Assembly (NCBI GenBank): GCA_002296525.1
Contig: DBIA01000020.1
Span: 2,014 to 44,254, forward strand
From: Candidatus Neomicrothrix sp. UBA814
GTDB lineage: Bacteria; Actinomycetota; Acidimicrobiia; Acidimicrobiales; Poriferisodalaceae
Direction: 5' to 3'
DNA length: 42,241 nt
Shown: positions 8,506 through 16,902 of the stretch, in pieces
Layout: each line of letters opens with the position of its first letter
Numbering within the stretch: position 1 is the stretch's first letter
Notes under the pieces: generated by a model
Seen by the model: the letters and a program-made list of their open reading frames with translations, nothing else
Database searches by the model: none
What the model was told of the DNA's origin: nothing
Position numbers and translations under genes: made by a program

Positions 8506-9834
8506 TTACCCGATCGCAGCTTGAATTAGAGATGCCAGTCGCTGTGCTTCCATTTGCGCCAGGCGCTCTTCGGAGGCTTCGACCATGACCCGAATGACCG
8601 CTTCAGTTCCGCTTGGCCTAACGAGTACTCGCCCGTGATTCGCTATGCGGTCTTCAGCTTCTTGTATCACTTCCTGGACTTTGGCGGGTAGCTCTGAAGT
8701 CTGCTCGTTGACTGGCACGTTGATGAGCGCCTGCGGAAACTGGCGCATCGCATCTTTGGCGAGTTCTGCACTCGACCGCTCTGAACGGATAATGAGATCG
8801 GCGAGAAGAGCTCCGCTGAGCATGCCATCACCGGTCGTGGCATGCTCCCAAAAAATGATGTGCCCTGACTGTTCGCCCCCAAGCGCTGCTCGTCCAGCAT
8901 CAAGCTCGGTGAGAATATTTCGATCTCCTACGGGCACCTCAATAGTTGATATCTCAGCCTCGTGCAGCGCCTCGCGAAGCCCTTGGTTAGACATTTCGGT
9001 GATGACAACGTTTCCGTGACGAAGCTGAGCTCGTTGAGCCAGGTCTTTAGCGAAGAGACAGAGCTGTCTGTCTCCATCGATAGTTGTGCCATCGGAAGCA
9101 ATCGCTACGAGACGGTCAGCATCACCATCAAACGCAAGCCCCAGATCGGCATGTGACGTGAGAACTGCTTCTCTGAGCTGTGTCGGGTTTGTCGATCCGC
9201 AATTCTCATTAATGTTTCTTCCGTTCGGGCTTGCGTTAATTGTTCCCACCTGAGCTCCCAGCTCGATAAAAAGTGGGCCAGCGAGGTCAGATGCAGCACC
9301 ATTCGCACAGTCAACGACTATGTGCATGCCTTCTAGAGTTCGACTGTCAAGAGCTCGGTGTATCGATTCACTCCACGAAGTGATCGGGTCAGGGTGAGGG
9401 AACGCCACTTGGGTCCGGCTAGAAGCAATGGACTGGTCTGCGAGCAGTTGCTGAAGACGAATCTCAATATTTGTTTGTTCTTGATCGTGAAGTTTTCTAC
9501 CGCCGGGAGCGAACAGTTTGACGCCGTTGTCTGTCCAAGGATTATGTGAGGCAGATATGACAGCGCCGGCGCACCGTTCAACTTTTGTTAGGTGGGCAAT
9601 GACGGGAGTGGGAACCACTCCAACGTCGGTGGCAGACTGTCGTCCTTCGAGTTGCAGAGCGGCGAGCATTGCATCAGAAAGCACACTTCCCGACTCACGC
9701 GTGTCACGTCCAATTATCCATTTATCAGCAGACAAGACTTCACGAGCCGCTATCGCGAGGCATGTGACAAATGCTGGGTTAAGGAGCTCGGGCGCCGGGC
9801 CACGGACCCCATCGGTGCCGAATGACAACGTCAT
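8506..9834 (-). CDS. glmM: Phosphoglucosamine mutase
   Basis: GlmM converts glucosamine-6-phosphate to glucosamine-1-phosphate for UDP-GlcNAc synthesis. The 442-residue protein starts MTLSFGTDGVRG. The phosphoserine loop is VISASHNP (Ser96), the Mg-binding loop DGDADR (Asp236, Asp238, Asp240), the sugar-binding loop GGEQSGH, and the phosphate-binding loop RPSGTEAVIRVM near the C terminus. All four domains and normal length are present. It sits immediately upstream of glmS, the enzyme that makes its substrate, so the two steps are likely co-expressed. Confidence 0.97.
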   Translation of the reverse strand: MTLSFGTDGVRGPAPELLNPAFVTCLAIAAREVLSADKWIIGRDTRESGSVLSDAMLAALQLEGRQSATDVGVVPTPVIAHLTKVERCAGAVISASHNPWTDNGVKLFAPGGRKLHDQEQTNIEIRLQQLLADQSIASSRTQVAFPHPDPITSWSESIHRALDSRTLEGMHIVVDCANGAASDLAGPLFIELGAQVGTINASPNGRNINENCGSTNPTQLREAVLTSHADLGLAFDGDADRLVAIASDGTTIDGDRQLCLFAKDLAQRAQLRHGNVVITEMSNQGLREALHEAEISTIEVPVGDRNILTELDAGRAALGGEQSGHIIFWEHATTGDGMLSGALLADLIIRSERSSAELAKDAMRQFPQALINVPVNEQTSELPAKVQEVIQEAEDRIANHGRVLVRPSGTEAVIRVMVEASEERLAQMEAQRLASLIQAAIG

Positions 9835-9851
9835 GTCGACTCCTTCGAGAT

Positions 9852-10244
9852 TTACCGCTTGGAGTACTGCGGTGCCTTACGGGCTTTCTTGAGACCGTAT
9901 TTCTTGCTTTCTTTCTTACGAGCATCTCGCGTCAACAAACCTGCCGCTTTGAGGGTCGTTCGTTGCTCAGGATCGATGTCAATCAGAGCTCTTGCTATTC
10001 CGAGCCTTAGCGCACCCGCCTGACCGGCTGGGCCACCACCGTCAAGTGTGGCGTCGATGTCATAGGTCTCTGATTGTTCAACCAGACGGAGGGGTTCTGT
10101 CACAAGAAGGCGGTGAACCGATGATGTGAAGTAGTCCTCAAAAGAACGTTTGTTGCATGTGATTACGCCGGTGCCTGGGCGAAGGCGAACACGGGCCACC
10201 GCTTCTTTGCGTCTACCTGTGGTTTGGGTGAGTGGAGTAGTCAT
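9852..10244 (-). CDS. rpsI: 30S ribosomal protein S9
   Basis: S9 is a small-subunit head protein whose C-terminal tail reaches the P-site tRNA. The 130-residue product has TGRRKEAVARVRLRPGTG near the start, DGGGPAGQAGALRLGIARAL in the middle, and ends with the family's KKARKAPQYSKR, where the final Lys-Arg contacts the tRNA anticodon stem. It follows rplM by 13 bases, the universal rplM-rpsI pair. Confidence 0.98.
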   Translation of the reverse strand: MTTPLTQTTGRRKEAVARVRLRPGTGVITCNKRSFEDYFTSSVHRLLVTEPLRLVEQSETYDIDATLDGGGPAGQAGALRLGIARALIDIDPEQRTTLKAAGLLTRDARKKESKKYGLKKARKAPQYSKR

Positions 10245-10257
10245 TTATCTTTCAATT

Positions 10258-10707
10258 TCAAGTTTTTGCTACGGCGTTATCAAGAGCAAGAGTTTCTGGC
10301 TGTTGAGCGGTGTGGGGATGATCAGGACCTGCGTAAACCTTCAGTTTGGTGAGCATTTGAGCGCCAAGGCGGTTGCGCGGAAGCATGCCTTTTATTGTTC
10401 GTCGGATTGCTTCTTCAGGTTGCCGGTCTAGGAGGTCAGCGTAGGTTTGCGTCTTCAAGCCACCTGGGTATCCGGAATGCCTGTGCACGAGTTTCTTCTC
10501 AGCTTTCTCGTTCGTAAGCACCACTTTGGCAGCGTTGATGACGATGACATGATCCCCGCAGTCAAGGTGAGGAGCAAAGGTGGGCTTGTGTTTTCCGCGT
10601 AGCACTCGTGCTACTTCAGTCGCCATACGGCCAAGCACCAGGTTTTCTGCGTCAACGATGAACCATTGCCGTTCGATTTCGCTCGCTTTAGGTGAATAGG
10701 TACGCAT
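10258..10707 (-). CDS. rplM: 50S ribosomal protein L13
   Basis: L13 is an early-assembly large-subunit protein. The 149-residue product carries WFIVDAENLVLGRMATEVA near the N terminus, GDHVIVINAAKVVLT near residue 50, and the signature GMLPRNRLGAQMLTKLKVYAG near residue 112. It is the first gene of the rplM-rpsI-glmM-glmS run and is separated from truA by 147 bases, so it probably has its own promoter. Confidence 0.98.
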   Translation of the reverse strand: MRTYSPKASEIERQWFIVDAENLVLGRMATEVARVLRGKHKPTFAPHLDCGDHVIVINAAKVVLTNEKAEKKLVHRHSGYPGGLKTQTYADLLDRQPEEAIRRTIKGMLPRNRLGAQMLTKLKVYAGPDHPHTAQQPETLALDNAVAKT

Positions 10708-10746
10708 TACGCGTCAACCTCTCGTGTCTCTGGATAGATAATTCGT

Positions 10747-10774
10747 TGGATATTTGGGGTGCCGCTGGTGTTAA
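10747..10774 (-). promoter_or_regulatory. Candidate rplM promoter
   Basis: In the 147-base gap between truA and rplM the minus strand has TTAACA (10774-10769), a 16-base spacer, and TATCCA (10752-10747), about 40 bases before the L13 start. The -35 is good and the -10 poor. A second possible pair (TTGCCG, 17 bases, TAGCCT) lies further upstream in the same gap. A promoter is expected here, but its exact place is a guess. Confidence 0.25.
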
Positions 10775-10854
10775 GTGGCCGACGAATAAGGCTACGGGCG
10801 TCACAGTGAAACGGCAAACGTAAGCGTTGAGTGATTTCTTGTTTATCTGAAGAT

Positions 10855-11625
10855 TTATCCGCTTTTCTGATAGCTCACCTGCATCAAAGTCAACCCATGT
10901 GGTGGCGCAATGGGAGGCGCAGCTGATCTGTCTTTGGCCCGAACGACGGCTTCGAATTCATCCGCCGACCGCTTCCCAAAGCCTGCCGCGACACAAAATC
11001 CGGTTAGGGAACGCACCATTTGATGACAAAAGGCATTGCCTTCTATGACAAATCGAAGTCTTTGTTCCGCTATCCAAATCCACTCGGAGGTAACAACTCG
11101 TCGGATTAATGGTTCGTCTGGTCTGTCTTTAGGTCGACGACAAAATGACGTGAAGTCGTGTTCTCCTATGAACCGGCTCGCCGCGTCGTTCATCGCGTCG
11201 ACATCAAGTGGTGGGCCGATATGCCATTCCACGTCGGCGTGGAGGGGGTCTGCTGTCGGGGAATTCAAAATGTTGTAGTGGTACGTGCGTTTACTCGCGG
11301 AAAATCGAGCATTGAAATCTGCCTCCGCGAGAGTCACAGCCTGTACCCGAAGGTCAGAACTGCACATCCCGTTCAACGAGTCGCGAAGAAGGTCGGGGTC
11401 GACACCTTCATTCGTAGTCTGAAAGGACACCACTTGCCCCAGGGCATGAACCCCCGCATCGGTTCTACCCGCAACCGTGAGTTCAATTTCTTCTCCAAGC
11501 ACTGTTTCAAGTGCTTGACGCAGTTCGCCTCCAACTGTACGAACCCCTGGATTTTCAGCGAATCCACGAAACTCAGTGCCTTTATAGGAAAGGTCAATTC
11601 GCAGAGTGCGGGCGGAGGTCATCAT
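10855..11625 (-). CDS. truA: tRNA pseudouridine(38-40) synthase TruA
   Basis: TruA isomerises U38-U40 in the tRNA anticodon arm. With the start at ATG 11625 (or the adjacent ATG 11622) the protein has 256 residues and opens with RTLRIDLSYKGTEFRGF. The catalytic Asp56 is in AGRTDAGVHALG; RTYHYNI near residue 110 and CHQMVRSLTGF near residue 203 are also family motifs. The frame stays open another 43 codons upstream, but that stretch overlaps the divergent gene and has no TruA similarity. Only 37 bases separate the two start codons, so the truA promoter must lie inside the neighbouring coding region or in that short gap. Confidence 0.95.
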   Translation of the reverse strand: MMTSARTLRIDLSYKGTEFRGFAENPGVRTVGGELRQALETVLGEEIELTVAGRTDAGVHALGQVVSFQTTNEGVDPDLLRDSLNGMCSSDLRVQAVTLAEADFNARFSASKRTYHYNILNSPTADPLHADVEWHIGPPLDVDAMNDAASRFIGEHDFTSFCRRPKDRPDEPLIRRVVTSEWIWIAEQRLRFVIEGNAFCHQMVRSLTGFCVAAGFGKRSADEFEAVVRAKDRSAAPPIAPPHGLTLMQVSYQKSG

Positions 11626-11662
11626 TAGGAAGGTAGTTTCATATTTGGTTGGGAGGGAAAAG

Positions 11663-13372
11663 ATGTTTGATTTAGTTATTCGCAACGGGACGGTAATTGA
11701 CGGTACTGGGAATCCTGGTCGTGTTGCTGATGTAGCAGTCAGCGAAGGGCGCATAGTGGCCGTCGGCGAGGTGACCGAACCGGGTGAAAACGAAATTGAT
11801 GCCGCGGGGCTAATAGTTGCGCCGGGATTCGTTGATGTTCATACCCATTTCGATGCCCAAGTGTTTTGGGATACCACCTTGTCTCCGTCGCCACTACATG
11901 GCGTCACGACAGTGATCAGCGGCAACTGTGGCTTCACTATCGCACCGTTAGAGGCCGAACACGGTGAGTACATGATGGAGATGTTGGCAAGAGTGGAAGG
12001 TATGCCACTGACATCCCTACAAGAAGGAGTTCCTTGGAATTGGCGGACATTCGGCGAGTATCTTGACGCAATTGACGGCACTCTAATGCCAAACGCTGGG
12101 TTCCTTGTGGGTCATAGCGCTCTGCGAAGAACGGTTATGGGTGAGCGATCCGTGGGTGAGTTCGCATCGGAAGACGAGCTTCAATCCATGAAAGAACTGT
12201 TGGCTGAGAGTATTTCTGCCGGCGGCTTAGGGTTCAGTTCTTCGTGGGCCAAAACTCACAATGACGCTGACGGCGAAGCGGTACCCTCTCGCCACGCCTC
12301 CGAGAACGAGCTTATTGAGCTCTGCTCGGTACTTCGTGACTCTGATGCAGTGGCTCTTGAATTCATCCCAACAATCGAAAGATTCGATAACGAGGTTTAT
12401 CAACTGCTTACCGACATGTCGGTCGCTGCGGACAAACCACTGAACTGGAACGTAATTTTTGTGAATGCGCGCCAGGCGGACCTCATAGAGGAGAAGTTGC
12501 AGGCTTCGAACTACGCAGCCCGTCAAGGGGGTCGAGTGATCGCATTAACGGCACCTATGCCCGCTGTCAGTCGTTTGTGTTTTGAAAGTGGATTTTTGCT
12601 TGACACTCTCTACGGATGGACCGAACCCATGGCATTGCCGGCTGAAGAGAAGATAGCTTTGCTATCCGACCCTGAGCGTCGCAAAGCCCTGGACGAAGAC
12701 GCTCAGAAACCCAGTGCTTTCCGAGGGGTCGCCCGTTGGGAACGCCTCACGGTCGGCGAAGTAACTAAGGAAAGTTTGAAGCACCTCGAAGGTCGAACTA
12801 TTGGCGAGATCGCTGATGAGACGGGCAAAAGCCCGTGGGATACCTTGTGTGAAATAGTGGTCGAAGATGATCTAAAGACCGGTTTGTATCCGCCAGCTGC
12901 GGGAGACAATGACGAGTCTTGGGCTTTGCGGCAGGCTCTATGGAACGACGATCGCTGCCTCATTGGAGCTTCCGATGCTGGAGCTCATTTAGACTTTCTG
13001 GCGACATTCAACTACTCCACCTACATGTTGGCGGCCGCTCGAGATCGCAACCTTTTGAGTTTAGAAAGCGCAGTAAACAAGCTCACTGACGTTCCGGCTC
13101 GCCTTTATGGACTTAAAGAACGGGGACGGGTTGAAGAAGGGTGGTGGGCTGATTTAGTGGTTTTTGACGCCGCCGAAGTTGCGCCAGCTGAAATCGAGGT
13201 TCGCGAAGATCTGCCTGGTGGCGCCTGGAGGTTGTATAGCGAGGCCGTTGGCGTACATCACGTGTTTATCAATGGTGAGCACGCGGTTCGAGATGGCGGC
13301 TTTACCAATGCCCGACCTGGAACTCTTCTTCGTTCGGGAAGAGACACCGAACCAGTATCCGCTAATGAATGA
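11663..13372 (+). CDS. D-aminoacylase-type amidohydrolase (N-acyl-D-amino-acid deacylase family)
   Basis: This is the only plus-strand gene in the window. The 569-residue protein is a metal-dependent amidohydrolase: an N-terminal small beta domain (FDLVIRNGTVIDGTG), then VDVHTHFDAQ (His60, His62), ISGNCGFTIAPL (Cys89, typical of the D-aminoacylase branch), VGHSALR (His151), and a late SDAGAHLDFLATFNYSTY carrying the catalytic Asp. The C terminus returns to the beta domain (GWWADLVVFD). I chose ATG 11663 because GGGAGGG lies at 11651-11657; an upstream ATG at 11606 overlaps truA and adds no family residues. The substrate cannot be told; relatives hydrolyse N-acyl-D-amino acids, dihydropyrimidine-like rings or other amides. 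It ends six bases from the convergent RraA-like gene. Confidence 0.88.
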   Translation: MFDLVIRNGTVIDGTGNPGRVADVAVSEGRIVAVGEVTEPGENEIDAAGLIVAPGFVDVHTHFDAQVFWDTTLSPSPLHGVTTVISGNCGFTIAPLEAEHGEYMMEMLARVEGMPLTSLQEGVPWNWRTFGEYLDAIDGTLMPNAGFLVGHSALRRTVMGERSVGEFASEDELQSMKELLAESISAGGLGFSSSWAKTHNDADGEAVPSRHASENELIELCSVLRDSDAVALEFIPTIERFDNEVYQLLTDMSVAADKPLNWNVIFVNARQADLIEEKLQASNYAARQGGRVIALTAPMPAVSRLCFESGFLLDTLYGWTEPMALPAEEKIALLSDPERRKALDEDAQKPSAFRGVARWERLTVGEVTKESLKHLEGRTIGEIADETGKSPWDTLCEIVVEDDLKTGLYPPAAGDNDESWALRQALWNDDRCLIGASDAGAHLDFLATFNYSTYMLAAARDRNLLSLESAVNKLTDVPARLYGLKERGRVEEGWWADLVVFDAAEVAPAEIEVREDLPGGAWRLYSEAVGVHHVFINGEHAVRDGGFTNARPGTLLRSGRDTEPVSANE

Positions 13373-13378
13373 TGTGGG

Positions 13379-14086
13379 TTAGTGATCTCGTCCCTCGGGG
13401 TCGAGAATTTTGATTAATTGCTCAATGTTGAACCCAGGTTGCTGAGAGGGTTCGATCAACTTCGCTTCTGCAGTTTCGAGACGTTTCACCGTAGCGGCGA
13501 TAGCTGAAACCGCCGATGGAGGTACCACAACGGCTCCATGGCGATCGGCGTGAACAATGTCGCCTGGGGAGACCGCCATCCCATGAACTGTGACGGGGAT
13601 TGCATAATCAACTACGTGAACCCAGGCATGAGATGGACTGTAAAAACCTGCCAGGGCTCCAAATCCCTCCGCCCACATGTCGGCATCTCGGATCGAGCCA
13701 TTGGTTATGACCCCAACTGACCCCAATCCTTTATGCAGGTTGCTGTTCACTTCACCCCAGTGCGCGCCGAACCCAACCTGCTCATCAATATCTTCGATCA
13801 CGGTAACCGTCGGGCCGGGCGCTTCTGCGATATGTGTGTAGTAACCGATGCGCGTAGCCAGGTCCTCGGCTTTGCTGCGACCTGATGGCTCAGTTGCTTT
13901 GATTGTTGCTGTCCGCGCGTAACCAACAATGGGCGGCAGCGACGGATCATGACACAGAAAAGGCTTCGTGGTGAATCCACGCGTGCGCCGGTCGGGGTCT
14001 ATGACTTCTATCGCGTTGCAAATGGTTGGAGTGTCAAATTCTCTAAGCGCCGTTATTGCGAACGATTCCGGCACAGCCGAGTCCAC
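13379..14086 (-). CDS. RraA/HMG-aldolase-like protein
   Basis: The 235-residue protein belongs to the RraA-like fold shared by 4-hydroxy-4-methyl-2-oxoglutarate aldolases and RNase E inhibitor RraA. Visible motifs are FDTPTICNAI near the start, HWGEVNSNLHKGLGSVGVI, NGSIRDADM (Arg133, Asp134) and SPGDIVHADRHGAVVVP near residue 190. Glu112 lies 21 residues before Arg133, the place of the acidic residue in the aldolase D-X20-R-D motif, so a Mg-dependent lyase is more likely than RNase regulation. It starts with GTG six bases after the rplQ stop without a clear Shine-Dalgarno, which suggests translational coupling to the ribosomal operon. The substrate is unknown. Confidence 0.82.
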   Translation of the reverse strand: MDSAVPESFAITALREFDTPTICNAIEVIDPDRRTRGFTTKPFLCHDPSLPPIVGYARTATIKATEPSGRSKAEDLATRIGYYTHIAEAPGPTVTVIEDIDEQVGFGAHWGEVNSNLHKGLGSVGVITNGSIRDADMWAEGFGALAGFYSPSHAWVHVVDYAIPVTVHGMAVSPGDIVHADRHGAVVVPPSAVSAIAATVKRLETAEAKLIEPSQQPGFNIEQLIKILDPEGRDH

Positions 14087-14092
14087 AGAGGG

Positions 14093-14461
14093 TTAGACCA
14101 ACTCGATGAGTGCCATTGGCGCGTTGTCGCCTTGGCGGGGTCCTAATTTAAGAATCCTTGTGTATCCACCGGGGCGATCTTCGTACCTCGGCCCAATTTC
14201 ATCAACGAGTTTTTGCGCCATTTCTTGATCGCCGTTAAGGCTTGAAACAAGTTGTCGGTGACGATGGAGACTGTTGGATCCCGCACTCGCTTTCTTAGCT
14301 TTGGTGATGAGCTTTTCGGCGTAGGGGCGCAGTGCCTTAGCTTTTGCTTCGGTTGTTTCTATGGCCTCAGCCGCAAACAACGACGCGGCAAGATTAGCCA
14401 TCATGGAGCGTTGGTGACTTGAACTGCCGCCGAGTCGACGGCCTTTCCTCGGGGTGGGCAT
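14093..14461 (-). CDS. rplQ: 50S ribosomal protein L17
   Basis: L17 lies near the peptide exit tunnel. The 122-residue product has MPTPRKGRRLGGSSSHQRSMMANLAASLF, split here as the RRLGGSSSHQ and MMANLAASLF motifs, then ETTEAKAKALRPYAEKLI near residue 37. The C terminus GDNAPMALIELV is typical. It follows rpoA by ten bases, closing the usual alpha operon. Confidence 0.97.
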   Translation of the reverse strand: MPTPRKGRRLGGSSSHQRSMMANLAASLFAAEAIETTEAKAKALRPYAEKLITKAKKASAGSNSLHRHRQLVSSLNGDQEMAQKLVDEIGPRYEDRPGGYTRILKLGPRQGDNAPMALIELV

Positions 14462-14471
14462 GGAGTTGCTC

Positions 14472-15434
14472 CTATTGAATCGTGGGGGCCATACCTTTGA
14501 GAGCTAGACCTCGCTCATCAAGCTTTTGTATGACCTCATCAAGAGATTTTTGTCCGAAGTTGGTTATCGCCATTAGGTCGTCGATGCTCTTTTCAAGTAG
14601 CTCGCCGATGCTATTAACCTGCCCTCGTTTTAGGCAGTTGCGTGGTCTCTCGCTCAGGTCCAAATCTTCGATCGGAAGTTCAAGTTCTGGAGAGGTGGTC
14701 TCCACAATTGCGATTTCTTGGATTTCAAGTCCGAGAGGTTCCTCAGTCAGCTCCGCTATTAGACCGACAAGGCTGCAGAGCGTGTCACCCGCCGATGCGA
14801 GAGCGTCTCTAGGGCTCATAGCTCCATCGGTGTCGATATCAAGAATGAGACGGTCGAAATTGGTTGACTGTTCAACTCGAGTCGGTTCGACCTCTATTGA
14901 TACGCGACGCACGGGGCTGAACAGTGCGTCAATGGGGATCACACCGATCGTGGAACTGCTGTCTTGATGCTCCGATGATAGATACCCGCGTCCTTGTTGG
15001 ACGGTGAGGTCGACACCAAGTCGGCCGCTCTGACCGAGCGTAGCTATATGGAGCTCTGGGTTCATGCACTCCACATCAGCTCCCCAATCAAAGTCTCCGG
15101 CGGTGAGATCGCAGGGACCAGAGACGTCGACCCGCACAGCCACAGGCTCATCGCTCTCGCAAGTAAGAACAACGTCTTTTAGGTTCAAGATCAGGTCGGT
15201 AACGTCCTCAACGACGCCTTCGATCGTTGCAAACTCGTGAAGGGCTGCTTCTCCATCGAACTTAACCTGAGTAATTGCTGCACCGGGTACCGACGACAGC
15301 AGGGTGCGTCGCAGGGAATTACCGATGCTGTGTCCGAATCCGGGTTCGAGAGGTCCGATAGCGAATCGCTGCCGGTTATCTTGCTCTTCTCCGAGTGCTT
15401 CGACTGTTGGGCGCTGCATGGTGAGCATGCTCAC
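14472..15434 (-). CDS. rpoA: DNA-directed RNA polymerase subunit alpha
   Basis: The alpha subunit dimerises to nucleate RNA polymerase assembly. The 320-residue protein has the N-terminal assembly domain (GFGHSIGNSLRRTLLSSVPG, residues about 33-52) and the C-terminal helix-hairpin-helix domain that binds UP elements and activators (LKRGQVNSIGELLEKS and NFGQKSLDEV, about 268-303). GTG 15434 is preceded by GGAG with five-base spacing; ATG codons at 15428 and 15419 are in frame. It follows rpsD by 26 bases. Confidence 0.97.
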   Translation of the reverse strand: MSMLTMQRPTVEALGEEQDNRQRFAIGPLEPGFGHSIGNSLRRTLLSSVPGAAITQVKFDGEAALHEFATIEGVVEDVTDLILNLKDVVLTCESDEPVAVRVDVSGPCDLTAGDFDWGADVECMNPELHIATLGQSGRLGVDLTVQQGRGYLSSEHQDSSSTIGVIPIDALFSPVRRVSIEVEPTRVEQSTNFDRLILDIDTDGAMSPRDALASAGDTLCSLVGLIAELTEEPLGLEIQEIAIVETTSPELELPIEDLDLSERPRNCLKRGQVNSIGELLEKSIDDLMAITNFGQKSLDEVIQKLDERGLALKGMAPTIQ

Positions 15435-15460
15435 AATATCTCCATTGGGCCGGGGGTGGA

Positions 15461-16078
15461 CTACTTGCTGTACAACTCAACAATGAGTTGTTCGCGGACA
15501 GGAATTTCGATCTGTTCGCGGGTTGGGAGTTCTCTTACGGTGACCTGTTGTCCACCGTCGCCCGCGTCGAGCCACATTGGAGCGGCACGATCAAGGACGT
15601 CGAGATTCCATTGAACGGTAACTATTTCGCGGGCTTTCGGCCGCAACTCAATCACATCATCTTTTCGTGCACGGAAGCTAGGCACATTGACCCGTCGACC
15701 GTTGACATTGATATGTCCATGACTCACAAACTGGCGCGCCTGGGGGCGGGTTGCGGCCCATCCGGCGCGATACACGATGTTGTCCAGTCGGAGCTCCAGC
15801 AGGCGCAATAGATTTTCGCCTGTTACGCCCCTCTGTTTGGCAGCTTCGTCGTAGGTGTTACGGAACTGCTTCTCAGTAATTCCGTAGGTGAAACGGGCCT
15901 TTTGTTTTTCTTGGAGTTGGACCAAGTACTCAGAGTTCTGGCTACGTCTACGACCGCGACCGTGTTCTCCTGGCGGATACGGCCTTCTATCTAAGGCCTT
16001 GGTCTCCCCTGAGGTGCCCCAAACATTGATACCGAGACGTCGTGAAACTCGCGCTTTAGGTCCTGTGTATCGTGCCAT
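15461..16078 (-). CDS. rpsD: 30S ribosomal protein S4
   Basis: S4 is a primary 16S-binding protein and, in many bacteria, a translational repressor of its own operon. The 205-residue product begins MARYTGPKARVSRRLG and has the S4 RNA-binding domain LELRLDNIVYRAGWAATRPQ plus VSHGHINVNGRRV near residues 90-130. It lacks the N-terminal zinc cysteines, so it is the C-minus form. It follows rpsK by three bases. Confidence 0.98.
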   Translation of the reverse strand: MARYTGPKARVSRRLGINVWGTSGETKALDRRPYPPGEHGRGRRRSQNSEYLVQLQEKQKARFTYGITEKQFRNTYDEAAKQRGVTGENLLRLLELRLDNIVYRAGWAATRPQARQFVSHGHINVNGRRVNVPSFRARKDDVIELRPKAREIVTVQWNLDVLDRAAPMWLDAGDGGQQVTVRELPTREQIEIPVREQLIVELYSK

Positions 16079-16081
16079 CCC

Positions 16082-16480
16082 TCAGACCCTCCGTCGTTTC
16101 GGTGGTCGGCAACCGTTATGGGGAACAGGTGTCATGTCTTTAATGCCTGTAATTTCGATGCCGGTGTTTTGAATCGAGCGAATCGCGGTTTCTCTACCCG
16201 ATCCCGGTCCTTTGACTTGGACATCAACTCTACGTACTCCATGTTCCATGGCTTTACGGGCAGCTTGTTCTGCCGCCTGTTGCGCAGCAAATGGAGTGGA
16301 TTTTCTTGAGCCTTTAAATCCGACGTTACCGGCTGAAGCCCATGACACAACGTTTCCTTGTTGGTCACTAAAACTGATGATGGTGTTGTTAAAAGAACTT
16401 TTGATGTGCGCGACGCCATGTCCGACGTTTTTGCGCTCTTTACGACGGGGACGCCGTGCTGCTGGTTGGGGATTAGCCAT
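16082..16480 (-). CDS. rpsK: 30S ribosomal protein S11
   Basis: S11 is a platform protein of the small subunit. The 132-residue product has a basic N-terminal tail, then HIKSSFNNTIISFSDQQGN and WASAGNVGFKGSRKSTPFAA, and the C-terminal signature DMTPVPHNGCRPPKRRRV. It sits between rpsM and rpsD in the standard alpha-operon order. Confidence 0.98.
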   Translation of the reverse strand: MANPQPAARRPRRKERKNVGHGVAHIKSSFNNTIISFSDQQGNVVSWASAGNVGFKGSRKSTPFAAQQAAEQAARKAMEHGVRRVDVQVKGPGSGRETAIRSIQNTGIEITGIKDMTPVPHNGCRPPKRRRV

Positions 16481-16512
16481 GGTCTTCTTTCAGTTCGATT
16501 CTTGCCCGGTGG

Positions 16513-16890
16513 CTACTTAAGGACTTTCTTTTTGCCCGCCACAGTCTTTCGTGGACCTTTGCGTGTACGAGCGTTGGTATGGGTGCGTTGCCCACGCACA
16601 GGCAAGCCACGGCGGTGCCGGATTCCTTGGAAGCAGCCAATTTCGATTTTGCGTTTGATGTCTTGGGCTACGTCTCTTCGGAGGTCTCCTTCAACTGTGT
16701 AGTTCTCGTCGATGAAGTTGCGTACTTTGACTACTTCTTCATCAGTGAGGTCGCGCACGCGGGTAGCTCGGCCAATATTGAGCGCTTCGCATATATCTGA
16801 GGACCTGGTACGTCCAATGCCATAGATATAAGTGAGGGCTACTTCTACGCGTTTTTCTCTTGGGATGTCTACACCTGCGATGCGTGCCAT
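16513..16890 (-). CDS. rpsM: 30S ribosomal protein S13
   Basis: S13 contacts the P-site tRNA and the intersubunit bridge. From ATG 16890 the 125-residue protein reads MARIAGVDIPREKRVEVAL, with TYIYGIGRTRS near residue 20 and the C-terminal RGLPVRGQRTHTNARTRKG. AGGAG lies nine bases before this ATG, which favours it over the in-frame TTG at 16896. It follows rpmJ by 12 bases. Confidence 0.98.
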   Translation of the reverse strand: MARIAGVDIPREKRVEVALTYIYGIGRTRSSDICEALNIGRATRVRDLTDEEVVKVRNFIDENYTVEGDLRRDVAQDIKRKIEIGCFQGIRHRRGLPVRGQRTHTNARTRKGPRKTVAGKKKVLK

Positions 16891-16902
16891 ATCCAAAAAC
16901 TC

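Noticed and set aside
11606..11662. Upstream ATG for the amidohydrolase
   Set aside because: It overlaps truA and lacks a ribosome binding site, whereas ATG 11663 has GGGAGGG just before it.
11626..11754. N-terminal extension of truA by 43 codons
   Set aside because: It overlaps the divergent amidohydrolase gene, shows no TruA similarity, and the known TruA N terminus begins at the ATG pair 11625/11622.
13373..13378. Terminator between the convergent amidohydrolase and RraA-like genes
   Set aside because: Only six bases lie between the stops, and no hairpin with a U-tract was seen there.
14482..14967. 161-codon plus-strand frame opposite rpoA, and many similar plus-strand frames
   Set aside because: They are antisense shadows of conserved genes, with Ser/Arg-rich low-quality translations and no plausible start signals.
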